Assembly: GCA_023429375.1 (NCBI GenBank)
Contig: JAEYVY010000007.1
Coordinates: 310,001 to 374,000 of the forward strand
From: Bacteroidota bacterium
GTDB taxonomy: Bacteria; Bacteroidota; Bacteroidia; Bacteroidales; Tannerellaceae
Length of the DNA: 64,000 nucleotides
Direction: 5' to 3'
Below the pieces are notes generated by a model that made no database searches, had not been told where the DNA came from, and saw only the letters and a program-made list of their open reading frames with translations. Below are positions 18,798 to 28,216 of the stretch, piece by piece. Every line of letters begins with the position of its first letter. The first letter of the stretch is position 1. A program made the position numbers and the translations under genes.

Positions 18798-20267
18798 ATG
18801 AAAAACAGCATCGATTGCTTTATCCCCTTTGCAGGTGAAGCACAACTTAAACAAACATTAGAAGGACTAAAAGCCTCCGAATCAGTAGGCTCGATTTATA
18901 TCTTAACTTCTGAAGCAAATGTAGGTAGTACTTATGCAGGCTTGCCGGTAATTCAAGTTCCGTCTTTACGTTCAACAGAAGCTATAAAGGCAATTGCTGA
19001 CCAGGCTAAATCGGCTTATACCCTGATTTATACAAAGCAAACCATATTAGAACTGGGCTATTTTGCATTGGAACGTATGATTCGTATTGCTGAGGATTCA
19101 GGAGCAGGTATGGTTTATGCCGATCATTATAAAGTTTGTGGAACCGAACGCAAGAATGCACCAGTAGCAGACTACCAGCAAGGTAGCTTGAGAGACGACT
19201 TTGATTTTGGATCGGTCATGATTTATAGGACCGAAGCGCTGAAAAATGCTACTCAACGAATGGATGTGGTATATAAACATGCCGGATTATATGATTTACG
19301 TCTTAAGGTAGCACAAACAGATTCTTTAGTTCATATCAACGAATATCTCTATACAGAAATTGAGGAAGACCTGCGCAAGAGCGGTGAGAAGATGTTTGAT
19401 TATGTCGACCCTAAGAACCGTGAGGTACAGATTGAAATGGAACAAGCATGTACAGAACATTTGAAAGCCGTAGGGGGTTACCTAGCTCCCCAATTCAAAT
19501 CAGTTGCGTTTGATGCCGGTCATTTTGAATATGAAGCTTCAGTCATTATTCCTGTAAGAAACAGAATACGTACAATTGAAGATGCCATCTCTTCTGTACT
19601 AAAGCAAAAGACGACCTTCCCATTCAATCTCATTGTGATAGATAATCATTCTACCGATGGAACTACAGAGGCTATACAGAAATTTGCAGCAGACAATCGT
19701 TTGATCCATATCATTCCAGAACGCCAAGATTTAGGAATAGGTGGCTGCTGGAATATGGGTGTTCATCATCCTTTATGCGGTAAATTTGCCGTTCAATTGG
19801 ACAGTGACGACCTATATAAAGATGAAAACACGCTGCAGACCATGGTCAATGCCTTTTATGAACAGAACTGTGCGATGGTAGTTGGTACCTATGAAATGAC
19901 CGATTTCAACCTGAACAGAATACCTCCCGGAATCATTGATCACAAAGAATGGACTCCAGAGAACGGACGTAATAATGCGTTGCGTATTAATGGGTTAGGT
20001 GCGCCAAGAGCTTTCTATACACCAGTGCTTCGCGCAATTAAAGTTCCAAATACCAGCTATGGTGAGGATTATGCTCTTGGCTTAGCCATTTCTCGTGAAT
20101 ATCAAATAGGACGTGTATATGATGTTGTTTACCTCTGTCGTCGCTGGGATGACAATTCAGATGCATCATTAGACATTGTCAAACTAAATAACCATAACAC
20201 GTATAAAGACAGAATCCGTACTTGGGAATTACAAGCACGAATTGCATTGAATCAGAAAAGTAAATGA
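18798..20267 (+). CDS. Family 2-like glycosyltransferase with two GT-A-like halves
   Basis: This is a 489-residue cytoplasmic protein with no signal or membrane segment. The C-terminal half is a typical GT-A family 2 domain: ASVIIPVRN from about residue 249, NHSTDGT, and the DxD-type QLDSDDLY near 333. The N-terminal half has a similar but degenerate layout. It overlaps the next gene by 4 bases (ATGA), so translation is probably coupled to the HIT-type gene. A biosynthetic transferase inside an otherwise catabolic operon is unexpected. It may act on a nucleotide sugar made by its partner, or work in reverse as a phosphorylase-like enzyme. Acceptor and donor are unknown. Confidence 0.8.
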   Translation: MKNSIDCFIPFAGEAQLKQTLEGLKASESVGSIYILTSEANVGSTYAGLPVIQVPSLRSTEAIKAIADQAKSAYTLIYTKQTILELGYFALERMIRIAEDSGAGMVYADHYKVCGTERKNAPVADYQQGSLRDDFDFGSVMIYRTEALKNATQRMDVVYKHAGLYDLRLKVAQTDSLVHINEYLYTEIEEDLRKSGEKMFDYVDPKNREVQIEMEQACTEHLKAVGGYLAPQFKSVAFDAGHFEYEASVIIPVRNRIRTIEDAISSVLKQKTTFPFNLIVIDNHSTDGTTEAIQKFAADNRLIHIIPERQDLGIGGCWNMGVHHPLCGKFAVQLDSDDLYKDENTLQTMVNAFYEQNCAMVVGTYEMTDFNLNRIPPGIIDHKEWTPENGRNNALRINGLGAPRAFYTPVLRAIKVPNTSYGEDYALGLAISREYQIGRVYDVVYLCRRWDDNSDASLDIVKLNNHNTYKDRIRTWELQARIALNQKSK

Positions 20268-21193
20268 AAAAGACGATAACCTATCTCTTCGATTCTCAAT
20301 TGCGTGACTGGAGTCTGGCCGCTAAGAATTATACAGCCTTGGAGTCGGTTCGTGAAAAGGTATTTACTCAGTCCGGAAATACTATTCGCGTGCAGTTCAA
20401 TCCGGAAAGGATTGTATCTTCAGCAGCTAAGGTAGATGCCAAGTCTATCCAGGCGCGACCTTGTTTTCTTTGTGGGGTAAATCGTCCTGCAGAGCAGACT
20501 GAACTACATTTTCAGGCTAAATATGCCATACTGGTTAACCCTTTCCCTATCTTCCCGCGGCATCTGACGATTCCGGCTGTTTTGCATACCCCACAACGAA
20601 TCTCAGGGCGTATGATGGATATGTTGGATTTGGCTCAAACCTTGGATGAGTATATTCTGTTTTATAACGGACCGCGTTGTGGGGCATCTGCGCCGGATCA
20701 TATCCATTTTCAAGCGGGTAATAAAGGTTTCCTTCCTTTTGAAACGGAATGGAGTACTCATCGTACCTTGTTGTTAGAAGGAAAGCATAGTACAGTTTGG
20801 ACAATCAATGACGGCTTGCGTACGGGATGGGTCATTGAAGGAAAGGAAAAGGACGAGATAGTTGCATTGTTCGAAACTCTTTTTAAGTTGTTGGATGAGA
20901 TTCAAGAAGCTGAAGAGCCGATGATGAATTTGCTGGCTTGGTTTGATACCGATAAATGGATCGTGGCTTTGTTGCCTAGAAAGAAACATCGTCCTGACTG
21001 TTTCTTTGCTGAAGGAGAAGACCATTTGACAATCAGTCCGGCTTCCGTAGATTTAGGTGGTGTGTTTATCACTCCTTTAGAAGTGGATTTCAAAAAAATC
21101 ACATTCGAACATATCCAAGCAATATTACATGAGGTTTGTTTGGATAAAGCAAGTGAAAAAGCAATTAGTAACCGATTAAAAGAACTAATATGA
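20264..21193 (+). CDS. DUF4922 / HIT-superfamily nucleotidyltransferase-like protein
   Basis: This 309-residue soluble protein has features of the GalT/ATP-adenylyltransferase branch of the HIT superfamily: a zinc-type RPCFLCG near residue 65, NPFPIFPRHLTI near 95, and the catalytic-type DHIHFQ at 145-150 (His146, His148), like HPHGQ of GalT or HxHxQ of Apa enzymes. It overlaps both neighbours by 4 bases (ATGA junctions), so it is tightly coupled to the upstream glycosyltransferase and the downstream permease. It may transfer a nucleotide onto a sugar-1-phosphate, or phosphorolyse a nucleotide sugar. The exact reaction is inference; the HIT-like motif is directly visible. Confidence 0.75.
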   Translation: MKKTITYLFDSQLRDWSLAAKNYTALESVREKVFTQSGNTIRVQFNPERIVSSAAKVDAKSIQARPCFLCGVNRPAEQTELHFQAKYAILVNPFPIFPRHLTIPAVLHTPQRISGRMMDMLDLAQTLDEYILFYNGPRCGASAPDHIHFQAGNKGFLPFETEWSTHRTLLLEGKHSTVWTINDGLRTGWVIEGKEKDEIVALFETLFKLLDEIQEAEEPMMNLLAWFDTDKWIVALLPRKKHRPDCFFAEGEDHLTISPASVDLGGVFITPLEVDFKKITFEHIQAILHEVCLDKASEKAISNRLKELI

Positions 21194-22470
21194 ACGAAAA
21201 ACAACAGAGGTCTCCTTGGTTTTGGGTGCCATCGCTCTATTTTGCGCAGGGCCTGCCCTATGTAGCCGTAATGACAATAGCCGTGATCATGTATAAACGC
21301 ATGGGGTTGGGTAATACTGAAATCGCTTTGTACACCAGCTGGCTCTATCTTCCTTGGGTTATTAAGCCCCTATGGAGTCCGTTTGTTGATTTAGCAAAGA
21401 CCAAACGTTGGTGGATAGTAACCATGCAATCCCTTATTGCTGTGGGGTTTGCAGGTATAGCCTTCTTTATCCCGACGGATTACTATCTGCAATTGACACT
21501 TGCCTTTTTCTGGCTACTTGCCTTTTCATCTGCAACGCACGATATTGCAGCAGATGGGTTCTATATGTTAGGACTTAAGACCGGGCAACAGTCTTTCTTT
21601 GTGGGCATACGTAATACGTTCTATCGTTTGGCGATGATTTTCGGTCAAGGTGTATTAGTCGCTTTTGCCGGTTTGCTTGAACAACGTAACGGAAACATTC
21701 CTCTTGCCTGGTCTATCACTTTCTTCTTACTTGCCGGTCTCTTCGTAGCTATGTGTCTTTATCACAAAGCTGTGCTTCCTAAACCTGCAGAAGATGTACT
21801 TCGGGCTAAGTTGTCTCCCAAACAATTGATTAGTGACTTTTGGAAAACATTCCTTTCGTTTTTTACAAAAGGAGATATAGGATTAATTCTTTTCTTTTTG
21901 CTGACTTATCGCTTAGGTGAAGCACAGCTTTTGAAACTGAGTTCTCCCTTCATGCTTGATCCGGTAAGTGCCGGAGGTTTAGGTTTGGATACCGCAACCG
22001 TAGGATTGGCCTACGGCACATTGGGTGTAGCTGCTTTGTTGGCTGGAGGTATTTTAGGGGGTATCGCTATTTCACGCGGTGGCTTACGTAAGTGGATCAT
22101 ACCTATGGCAATCCTGTTAAATATTACAGATTTATTCTATGTTTTTTTGGCTATGTTCCAGCCTGAGAACATCGTATTTATTACCTCTTGTATCGTGTTG
22201 GAACAGTTGGGATATGGGTTTGGATTTACCGCTTACACCCTCTTCTTAATTCGGGTAGCTGATGGAGAATTCAAGACAGCACACTATGCTATCGGAACCG
22301 GATTTATGGCTTTAGGTATGATGTTGCCGGGAATGATTGCCGGTTGGTTGCAGGAAATGATGGGTTATACTACATTCTTCTGGTGGGTATGTTTCTGTAC
22401 CTTGCCGGGAATTTTGGCTGCTATAATTGTAAGAAAGAAGATTGATCCTGAATTTGGAATAAATAAATAA
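21190..22470 (+). CDS. MFS permease, AmpG-like muropeptide/amino-sugar transporter
   Basis: This 426-residue inner-membrane protein has about 12 hydrophobic segments. The N-terminus has AmpG-type signatures: FAQGLPY in helix 1, LPWVIKPLWSPFVDL after helix 2, and SATHDIAADGFY in the helix 4 region. AmpG imports anhydro-muropeptides in Gram-negative bacteria, and related MFS proteins import MurNAc or its disaccharides. Its position between exported wall hydrolases and cytoplasmic MurK/MurQ-like enzymes fits import of MurNAc, GlcNAc-MurNAc or a muropeptide. It shares a 4-base overlap with the gene before it and a 1-base overlap with the DUF1343 gene after it. Confidence 0.85.
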   Translation: MNEKQQRSPWFWVPSLYFAQGLPYVAVMTIAVIMYKRMGLGNTEIALYTSWLYLPWVIKPLWSPFVDLAKTKRWWIVTMQSLIAVGFAGIAFFIPTDYYLQLTLAFFWLLAFSSATHDIAADGFYMLGLKTGQQSFFVGIRNTFYRLAMIFGQGVLVAFAGLLEQRNGNIPLAWSITFFLLAGLFVAMCLYHKAVLPKPAEDVLRAKLSPKQLISDFWKTFLSFFTKGDIGLILFFLLTYRLGEAQLLKLSSPFMLDPVSAGGLGLDTATVGLAYGTLGVAALLAGGILGGIAISRGGLRKWIIPMAILLNITDLFYVFLAMFQPENIVFITSCIVLEQLGYGFGFTAYTLFLIRVADGEFKTAHYAIGTGFMALGMMLPGMIAGWLQEMMGYTTFFWWVCFCTLPGILAAIIVRKKIDPEFGINK

Positions 22471-23705
22471 TGATGATTACAAAGATTAAACTGTTAGGAC
22501 TTGTATGCTGCTTACTTGTCGGACAAGTTTCGGCAAAACAAATAAAAACCGGAATCGAGGTGTTGAAAGAGCAAAACTTTAAATGTCTGGAAGGTAAACG
22601 CGTAGGACTGATTACAAACCCTACGGGAGTGGATAATTCGTTGAAATCAACGATCGACATACTTCATGAAGCACCTAATGTGAATCTGGTTGCACTTTTC
22701 GGTCCCGAACATGGTGTTCGTGGAGATATCCATGCCGGTGACAAAGTAGAGAATTCATCCGATCCGACCACCGGACTACCTGTGTTTTCTTTGTATGGAA
22801 AAACACGCAAAGCTACTCCTGAAATGCTGGAAGGTATAGATGTGTTGGTCTACGATATTCAAGATATCGGTTGCCGTTCCTTTACTTATATCAGTACGAT
22901 GGGACTGGCTATGGAAGCAGCGGCAGAAAATAATATTGAATTCATCGTTCTTGACCGTCCCAATCCATTAGGGGGGCTAAAGGTGGAAGGCAATTTGGCT
23001 GAAGAGGGTTATTTCTCTTTTGTAAGCCAATTTCCTATACCTTATTTATATGGTCTGACTTGTGGGGAGTTGGCACAGATGCTGAACGGTGAGAAAATGC
23101 TTAAGGCCCAATGCCGCCTGCAGGTGATTAAGATGAAGGGCTGGAAACGTAAGATGACTTATCCGGAGACGGGACTTCAATGGATCCCTTCTTCACCGCA
23201 TATTCCACATCCACATTCGTCCTATTTCTATCCGGTTAGCGGTATTTTAGGTGAACTTGGTTATATGTCAATCGGTGTAGGTTATACGATTCCTTTCCAA
23301 ATGTTTGCTGCTCCTTGGGTAGAAGCAGACAAGCTGGCCAAGAATATGAATGCCTTAAGATTGCCTGGTGCCACTTTCCGTCCAATGTATCTGAAGCCAT
23401 TTTATTCAGTAGGACAGGGCGAACTTCTTCAAGGTGTTCAAGTACATATTACGGACTATAATAAAGTGGCGTTGAGTGAAATACAATTCTATATCATGCA
23501 GGAAATGGCTACTTTGTATCCGGATAAAGCGGTGTTTGACAACGCAAATAAAGATCGCTTCAATATGTTTGATAAAGTCTGTGGCTCGAATCAGATTCGT
23601 GAGCTTTTCTCTAAGAATAACAAAGCCGCCGATATGCTAAGCTATTGGAATAAAGATGCGCAAGCATTTAAGGTGTTATCAAAGAAATATTATTTATATA
23701 AGTAA
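22470..23705 (+). CDS. namZ: Exported exo-beta-N-acetylmuramidase, NamZ/DUF1343 family (GH171)
   Basis: This 411-residue protein has a signal peptide (about 1-22, ending QVSA). It is a clear DUF1343 protein: GLITNPTGVD (46-55), ALFGPEHGVRGD with the conserved Glu80, VYDIQDIGCRSFTY, LDRPNPLGG, and a C-terminal GxxNxR-type domain. The family founder NamZ of Bacillus subtilis releases MurNAc from the non-reducing end of peptidoglycan strands and defines CAZy GH171. Its presence beside MurK- and MurQ-like genes makes MurNAc release in the periplasm the natural role. The start at 22470 overlaps the previous stop; 22473 is an equally possible ATG. Confidence 0.9.
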   Translation: MMITKIKLLGLVCCLLVGQVSAKQIKTGIEVLKEQNFKCLEGKRVGLITNPTGVDNSLKSTIDILHEAPNVNLVALFGPEHGVRGDIHAGDKVENSSDPTTGLPVFSLYGKTRKATPEMLEGIDVLVYDIQDIGCRSFTYISTMGLAMEAAAENNIEFIVLDRPNPLGGLKVEGNLAEEGYFSFVSQFPIPYLYGLTCGELAQMLNGEKMLKAQCRLQVIKMKGWKRKMTYPETGLQWIPSSPHIPHPHSSYFYPVSGILGELGYMSIGVGYTIPFQMFAAPWVEADKLAKNMNALRLPGATFRPMYLKPFYSVGQGELLQGVQVHITDYNKVALSEIQFYIMQEMATLYPDKAVFDNANKDRFNMFDKVCGSNQIRELFSKNNKAADMLSYWNKDAQAFKVLSKKYYLYK

Positions 23706-23706
23706 G

Positions 23707-26532
23707 ATGGAAACAGCCGGAAAATATACAGATTTCCTGAAGGAAATAAAGGCATTCATTCCAGATGAACGCATTTATACGGACGAACTTCGTCGCTTGG
23801 CTTGGGGAACTGATGCAAGCTTCTATCGCTTAATCCCCCGGATCGTAATCCGGTCGGTCAACGAACAGGAGGTAAGCCATCTGTTAGCTACGGCTGATCG
23901 TTTTGGATTGCCGGTTACTTTTCGTGCAGCAGGCACGAGTCTGTCGGGTCAGACATTGAGTGACTCGATTTTGATTGTTGCCGGAAAATATTGGGAGAAC
24001 TATTCACTTGAACAGGATGCGACAATTATTCGTATGCAGCCGGGTATCATTGGTCAGCGTGTCAATGAAATATTGAAACCCTATGGCCGTCGTTTTTCTC
24101 CGGACCCTGCTTCGGTTAAGCATGCCATGGTCGGCGGTATTGTCATTAACAATGCTTCGGGTATGAACTGTGGTACGCATGCGAACAGCGACAAGGTATT
24201 ACTTTCTGCCCGACTTGTATTTGCTGATGGTAGGACGTTGAATACCGGTGATGAAGCCAGTCGTGCCGAATTTAAAGCCAATAACTCTGAATTTATTCGT
24301 AAAATAGAAGAACTTAGGGAAAAAGTGTGTGCGAATAAATCATTAGCAGAGCGTATCCGTAAGAAATATTCTATCAAGAATGTGACGGGTTTGAACCTGT
24401 TACCTTTTATCATATATGATGATCCGTTTGACATCATTACCCACTTGATGGTTGGATCGGAAGGTACATTGGCCTTCCTTTCTGAGGTGACAATGAAAAC
24501 CGAACACGATTATCCATTTAAGGCAAGCGCCATGCTTTATTTTGAAGATATCAAAGAAGCTTGCCGTGCCGTTGTGGCTATGAAGGAACTCCAGAATGCC
24601 AGCGGAGAATGGATTGTGAAAGGAGCAGAATTGCTCGATAGCAAATCGTTGGATTCCGTTAAGGACCCAACGGGAAAGGGACTGACCGCCGTACTAACCG
24701 AAACAAAAGGTGACACAGAAGAAGAACTAAATGAGAAAATACAGGCGATAGAAAAATGTCTGTCAGCATTTCGCTTATTCAAACCACCTTATTTTACGTC
24801 AAAAGAAGAAGAATATGCTCCCTATTGGCAGATTCGTTCCGGTATATTCCCATCCGTGGGTGGCACACGCCAACTAGGTACAACCTGTTTGATAGAAGAT
24901 GTTGCATTCCCTATACACCATCTTCCTGAAGCAACGGCCGAACTGCAAGCATTGATTGCTAAACACGGTTATTCCGATGGATGTATCTACGGACATGCCT
25001 TGGAAGGTAATTTCCATTTTATCATCAATCAATCATTCTCAGATCCGGCCGAAATCGAACGCTATGATGCCTTGATGAATGAGGTGATTAAACTGGTGGT
25101 CGACAAGTACGATGGCTCGTTGAAGGCAGAACATGGAACAGGTCGTAACATGGCTCCATTTGTTCGGTATGAGTGGGGTGATGAGGCTTGGGATATTATG
25201 CAGGAAGTAAAACAGTTGTTCGACCCTAAGAACCTATTAAATCCGGGTGTCATCTTTAATGATGATCCGCAATGTCACTTACGTAACCTGAAACCTCTGC
25301 CACTTACTAATCCGATTGTAGACAAATGTATCGAGTGCGGCTTTTGCGAGATCAACTGTCTAACTTCTGGATTCACACTTTCGTCGCGGCAGCGTATCAT
25401 CATACAAAGGGAAATATCCCGCCTAAAAGCCAGTGGAGAAGACGACAAGCGTATGCAGGCTTTAATAAACGATTATCGTTATCTTGGAAATCAGACCTGT
25501 GCCGGCGACGGACTTTGTGCTACTTCCTGTCCGATGCATATCAACACCGGTGATTTGACACATTATCTGCGTGCAGAGGAATTATCTCCTTTCGCTAAGA
25601 AGGTTGGCGCATTCACCGCAAACAATCTGTCAGTAATTAAACAAGGTTTGCGACCGGTTTTGGGATTGGCTGATATGGCTCATGTTGTGTTAGGCACATC
25701 TGTTTTAGGAGGATTGACCAGTAGTTTGCATAAAACGATAGGCATGCCATTGTGGACTCCATCCATGCCAAAGCCTTATCGGTTGAAGAAAAATAAATTG
25801 TCTCCCTATTCGTCTACGCTCAAAGTAGTCTATTTTCCCAGCTGTATTAATCAGGCAATGGGGACGGCTCGTAATACGCCCGACAATATACCACAGGTAA
25901 ACAAGATGATCTCTTTGCTGAATAAAGCAGGTTATGAAGTGATCTTCCCTGAAAATATGGACAATCTTTGTTGTGGAACAATCTGGGAAAGTAAGGGAAT
26001 GGAAGAGATTGCCGACCGTAAATCGGAAGAACTGGAACAGGCCTTGTTGAAGGCAAGTGAGAATGGCAAATATCCGGTTTTATGTGATCAGAGTCCATGT
26101 CTTTACCGCATGCGTCATACCATCAAGCAACTTAAACTCTATGAGCCGGTAGAGTTTATTAATACATTCTTATTAGATAAATTGACTTTTAAGCCAACAG
26201 ATACCCCTGTCACTGTACATATAACCTGTTCGATGACAAAAATGGGGTTAGGAGAACAGATAATGGCATTAGCCAAACGTTGCTCAACCAAGGTGTTAGT
26301 ACCACAGGAAGTAGGCTGTTGTGGATTTGCCGGAGATAAAGGGTTTACCCATCCGGAAGTAAATTCCTATGCCTTGCGTAAACTTCGTCCGCAGATTCAA
26401 GCGGCTGGAGTAAAAGTAGGATACTCAAACAGTCGCACCTGTGAAATCGGATTGAGCACAAATACAGGAATCCCCTACGTATCGATTGTGTATTTAGTGG
26501 ATGAATGTACTGAACAGAAAACAAACAAATAA
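23707..26532 (+). CDS. FAD-linked and Fe-S 2-hydroxyacid dehydrogenase, probably D-lactate dehydrogenase
   Basis: The ATG one base after the namZ stop is chosen; an upstream start would only extend the frame back into namZ. The 941-residue product has an FAD_binding_4 domain (about 38-210), an FAD-oxidase C-terminal domain (about 255-520), two ferredoxin-type clusters (CIECGFCEINC at 541-551 and CAGDGLCATSC from 598), and a CCG-type domain with CCG motifs near 755 and 870. This layout occurs in D-lactate and D-2-hydroxyglutarate dehydrogenases. The neighbouring MurQ cleaves the lactyl ether of MurNAc-6-phosphate and releases D-lactate. D-lactate oxidation to pyruvate, feeding electrons to the membrane chain, is therefore the best guess. 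Domain calls are firm; the substrate is inferred. Confidence 0.85.
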   Translation: METAGKYTDFLKEIKAFIPDERIYTDELRRLAWGTDASFYRLIPRIVIRSVNEQEVSHLLATADRFGLPVTFRAAGTSLSGQTLSDSILIVAGKYWENYSLEQDATIIRMQPGIIGQRVNEILKPYGRRFSPDPASVKHAMVGGIVINNASGMNCGTHANSDKVLLSARLVFADGRTLNTGDEASRAEFKANNSEFIRKIEELREKVCANKSLAERIRKKYSIKNVTGLNLLPFIIYDDPFDIITHLMVGSEGTLAFLSEVTMKTEHDYPFKASAMLYFEDIKEACRAVVAMKELQNASGEWIVKGAELLDSKSLDSVKDPTGKGLTAVLTETKGDTEEELNEKIQAIEKCLSAFRLFKPPYFTSKEEEYAPYWQIRSGIFPSVGGTRQLGTTCLIEDVAFPIHHLPEATAELQALIAKHGYSDGCIYGHALEGNFHFIINQSFSDPAEIERYDALMNEVIKLVVDKYDGSLKAEHGTGRNMAPFVRYEWGDEAWDIMQEVKQLFDPKNLLNPGVIFNDDPQCHLRNLKPLPLTNPIVDKCIECGFCEINCLTSGFTLSSRQRIIIQREISRLKASGEDDKRMQALINDYRYLGNQTCAGDGLCATSCPMHINTGDLTHYLRAEELSPFAKKVGAFTANNLSVIKQGLRPVLGLADMAHVVLGTSVLGGLTSSLHKTIGMPLWTPSMPKPYRLKKNKLSPYSSTLKVVYFPSCINQAMGTARNTPDNIPQVNKMISLLNKAGYEVIFPENMDNLCCGTIWESKGMEEIADRKSEELEQALLKASENGKYPVLCDQSPCLYRMRHTIKQLKLYEPVEFINTFLLDKLTFKPTDTPVTVHITCSMTKMGLGEQIMALAKRCSTKVLVPQEVGCCGFAGDKGFTHPEVNSYALRKLRPQIQAAGVKVGYSNSRTCEIGLSTNTGIPYVSIVYLVDECTEQKTNK

Positions 26533-26551
26533 TAATAAAGAAACTCGAAAA

Positions 26552-27388
26552 ATGATATTGATAGCAGATAGTGGATCAACGAAAACAGATTGGAGCATAG
26601 TCGACAATGGAAATTTTGTGAAGTCTGTTTTCACGAAAGGCATAAATCCGTTTTTTCAATCAGAACAGGAAATAGCTGATGAATTAACGAAATCATTACT
26701 GCCTGAAATAAATGGTACCCCTATAAAATCTATAGTATTTTATGGTGCAGGGTGTATCCCCGAAAAGCAGCCAATTGTGAAGAACGCCATCAACCGAATA
26801 CTACCAGATAGTAAGATTGAAGTAAACACAGATCTTTTAGCTGCTGCGCATGGGGTATGTGGTAAGGAGGCAGGTATTGTTTGTATCCTGGGAACAGGAT
26901 CGAACTCTTGTTTTTATAACGGACGTGAGATTGTCGCCAACGTGTCACCGCTGGGATTCATTCTTGGCGATGAGGGAAGTGGTGCTGTTTTGGGTAAATT
27001 GCTTGTGGGCGATATACTAAAGAATCAATTGTCCGAACAATTAAAAGAGAAATTCTTTAATCAATACAATCTGACCTTGCCTCAGATTATTGAACGGGTG
27101 TACCGCAAGCCGTTCCCCAATCGATTCCTGGCCGGATTTTCTCCCTTCTTAGCTGAGAATATCGATGAACCCCAGATAAAAGCCATTGTGGAAGGTAGCT
27201 TCCGTTCCTTCTTTACACGCAATGTGATGCAATACGAGTATCAGAAATACCCTGTTCATTTTGTAGGATCTGTGGCTTTTCATTATCAAGAGATACTGAA
27301 AACTGTGGCTACAGCGTGTGGCATCCAGATCGGACGGATCATGAAACAACCGATGGAAGGGCTTATCTCCTTTCATGCAGAAAAATAA
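26552..27388 (+). CDS. murK: BadF/BadG-type sugar kinase, probable N-acetylmuramate kinase (MurK-like)
   Basis: The start at 26552 is preferred because the longer frame overlaps the upstream gene; it gives 278 residues. The N-terminal phosphate-binding loop LIADSGSTKTDW and the second loop LGTGSNSCFYNG are typical of the BadF/BadG/N-acetylglucosamine-kinase fold, and GDEGSGAVLGK follows. In Tannerella forsythia a kinase of this family, MurK, phosphorylates MurNAc next to murQ. The gene lies 12 bases before murQ here. GlcNAc kinase activity is a possible alternative or extra activity. The symbol rests on context plus family. Confidence 0.82.
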   Translation: MILIADSGSTKTDWSIVDNGNFVKSVFTKGINPFFQSEQEIADELTKSLLPEINGTPIKSIVFYGAGCIPEKQPIVKNAINRILPDSKIEVNTDLLAAAHGVCGKEAGIVCILGTGSNSCFYNGREIVANVSPLGFILGDEGSGAVLGKLLVGDILKNQLSEQLKEKFFNQYNLTLPQIIERVYRKPFPNRFLAGFSPFLAENIDEPQIKAIVEGSFRSFFTRNVMQYEYQKYPVHFVGSVAFHYQEILKTVATACGIQIGRIMKQPMEGLISFHAEK

Positions 27389-27400
27389 ATTAATAGGATT

Positions 27401-28216
27401 ATGGCATTTGTAAAAATATCGGAACAACCATCGCTGTACAATGATTTAGAGAAAAAATCAGTACGCGAGCTACTGGAAGACATAAATACAGAAGATCAAA
27501 AAGTAGCCTTAGCAATAAATAAAATTATTCCGGACATCGAAAAACTTGTTTCACAGATTGTACCCCGGATGAAACAAGGAGGACGAATATTCTACCTTGG
27601 AGCCGGAACAAGTGGACGGTTAGGTGTATTGGATGCTTCAGAAATCCCTCCAACATTTGGTATGCCTCCTACGCTGATTATCGGATTGATAGCCGGAGGG
27701 GATAGGGCCTTGCGTAATCCTGTAGAAAATGCCGAAGATGATATGGAGCGTGGTTGGCAAGAACTAGAAGAGCATCAGATAAATGATAAAGATACCGTGA
27801 TAGGTATTGCTGCTTCGGGTACAACTCCTTATGTAATAGGAGCTTTAAGAGAAGCAAGAAAGAGAGGAATTCTGACTGGTTGTATTACCAGCAATCCGGA
27901 TTCGCCCATGGCTGCCGAGTCTGATGTGGCACTGGAAATGATAGTTGGTCCGGAATACGTTACAGGTAGCTCGAGAATGAAATCAGGAACAGGTCAGAAG
28001 ATGATATTAAATATGATTTCTACAAGTGTGATGATCCAACTTGGAAGAGTGAAAGGCAATAAGATGGTCAACATGCAATTGAGTAATCAAAAACTGGTAG
28101 ACCGCGGAACTCGTATGATAGTGGATGAGCTTGGTCTTCCTTACGAACAGGCTAAATCCATGTTGCTGCTTCATGGTTCCGTGAAAAAAGCAATAGACGC
28201 ATATAAGGGAGTGTAA
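27401..28216 (+). CDS. murQ: N-acetylmuramic acid 6-phosphate etherase
   Basis: This 271-residue SIS-fold enzyme cleaves the D-lactyl ether of MurNAc-6-phosphate to give GlcNAc-6-phosphate and D-lactate in the cytoplasm. Signatures are strong: YLGAGTSGRLGVLDASE in the sugar-phosphate site, GIAASGTTPYV, the EtherASE-type run TGSSRMKSGTGQKM, and LSNQKLVDRGTRMI. Length is slightly short of the E. coli enzyme (298) because the C-terminal domain is trimmed, as in many Bacteroidetes MurQ proteins. It is the last gene of the operon, and a terminator palindrome spans its stop codon. It anchors the interpretation of the locus as peptidoglycan catabolism. Confidence 0.96.
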   Translation: MAFVKISEQPSLYNDLEKKSVRELLEDINTEDQKVALAINKIIPDIEKLVSQIVPRMKQGGRIFYLGAGTSGRLGVLDASEIPPTFGMPPTLIIGLIAGGDRALRNPVENAEDDMERGWQELEEHQINDKDTVIGIAASGTTPYVIGALREARKRGILTGCITSNPDSPMAAESDVALEMIVGPEYVTGSSRMKSGTGQKMILNMISTSVMIQLGRVKGNKMVNMQLSNQKLVDRGTRMIVDELGLPYEQAKSMLLLHGSVKKAIDAYKGV

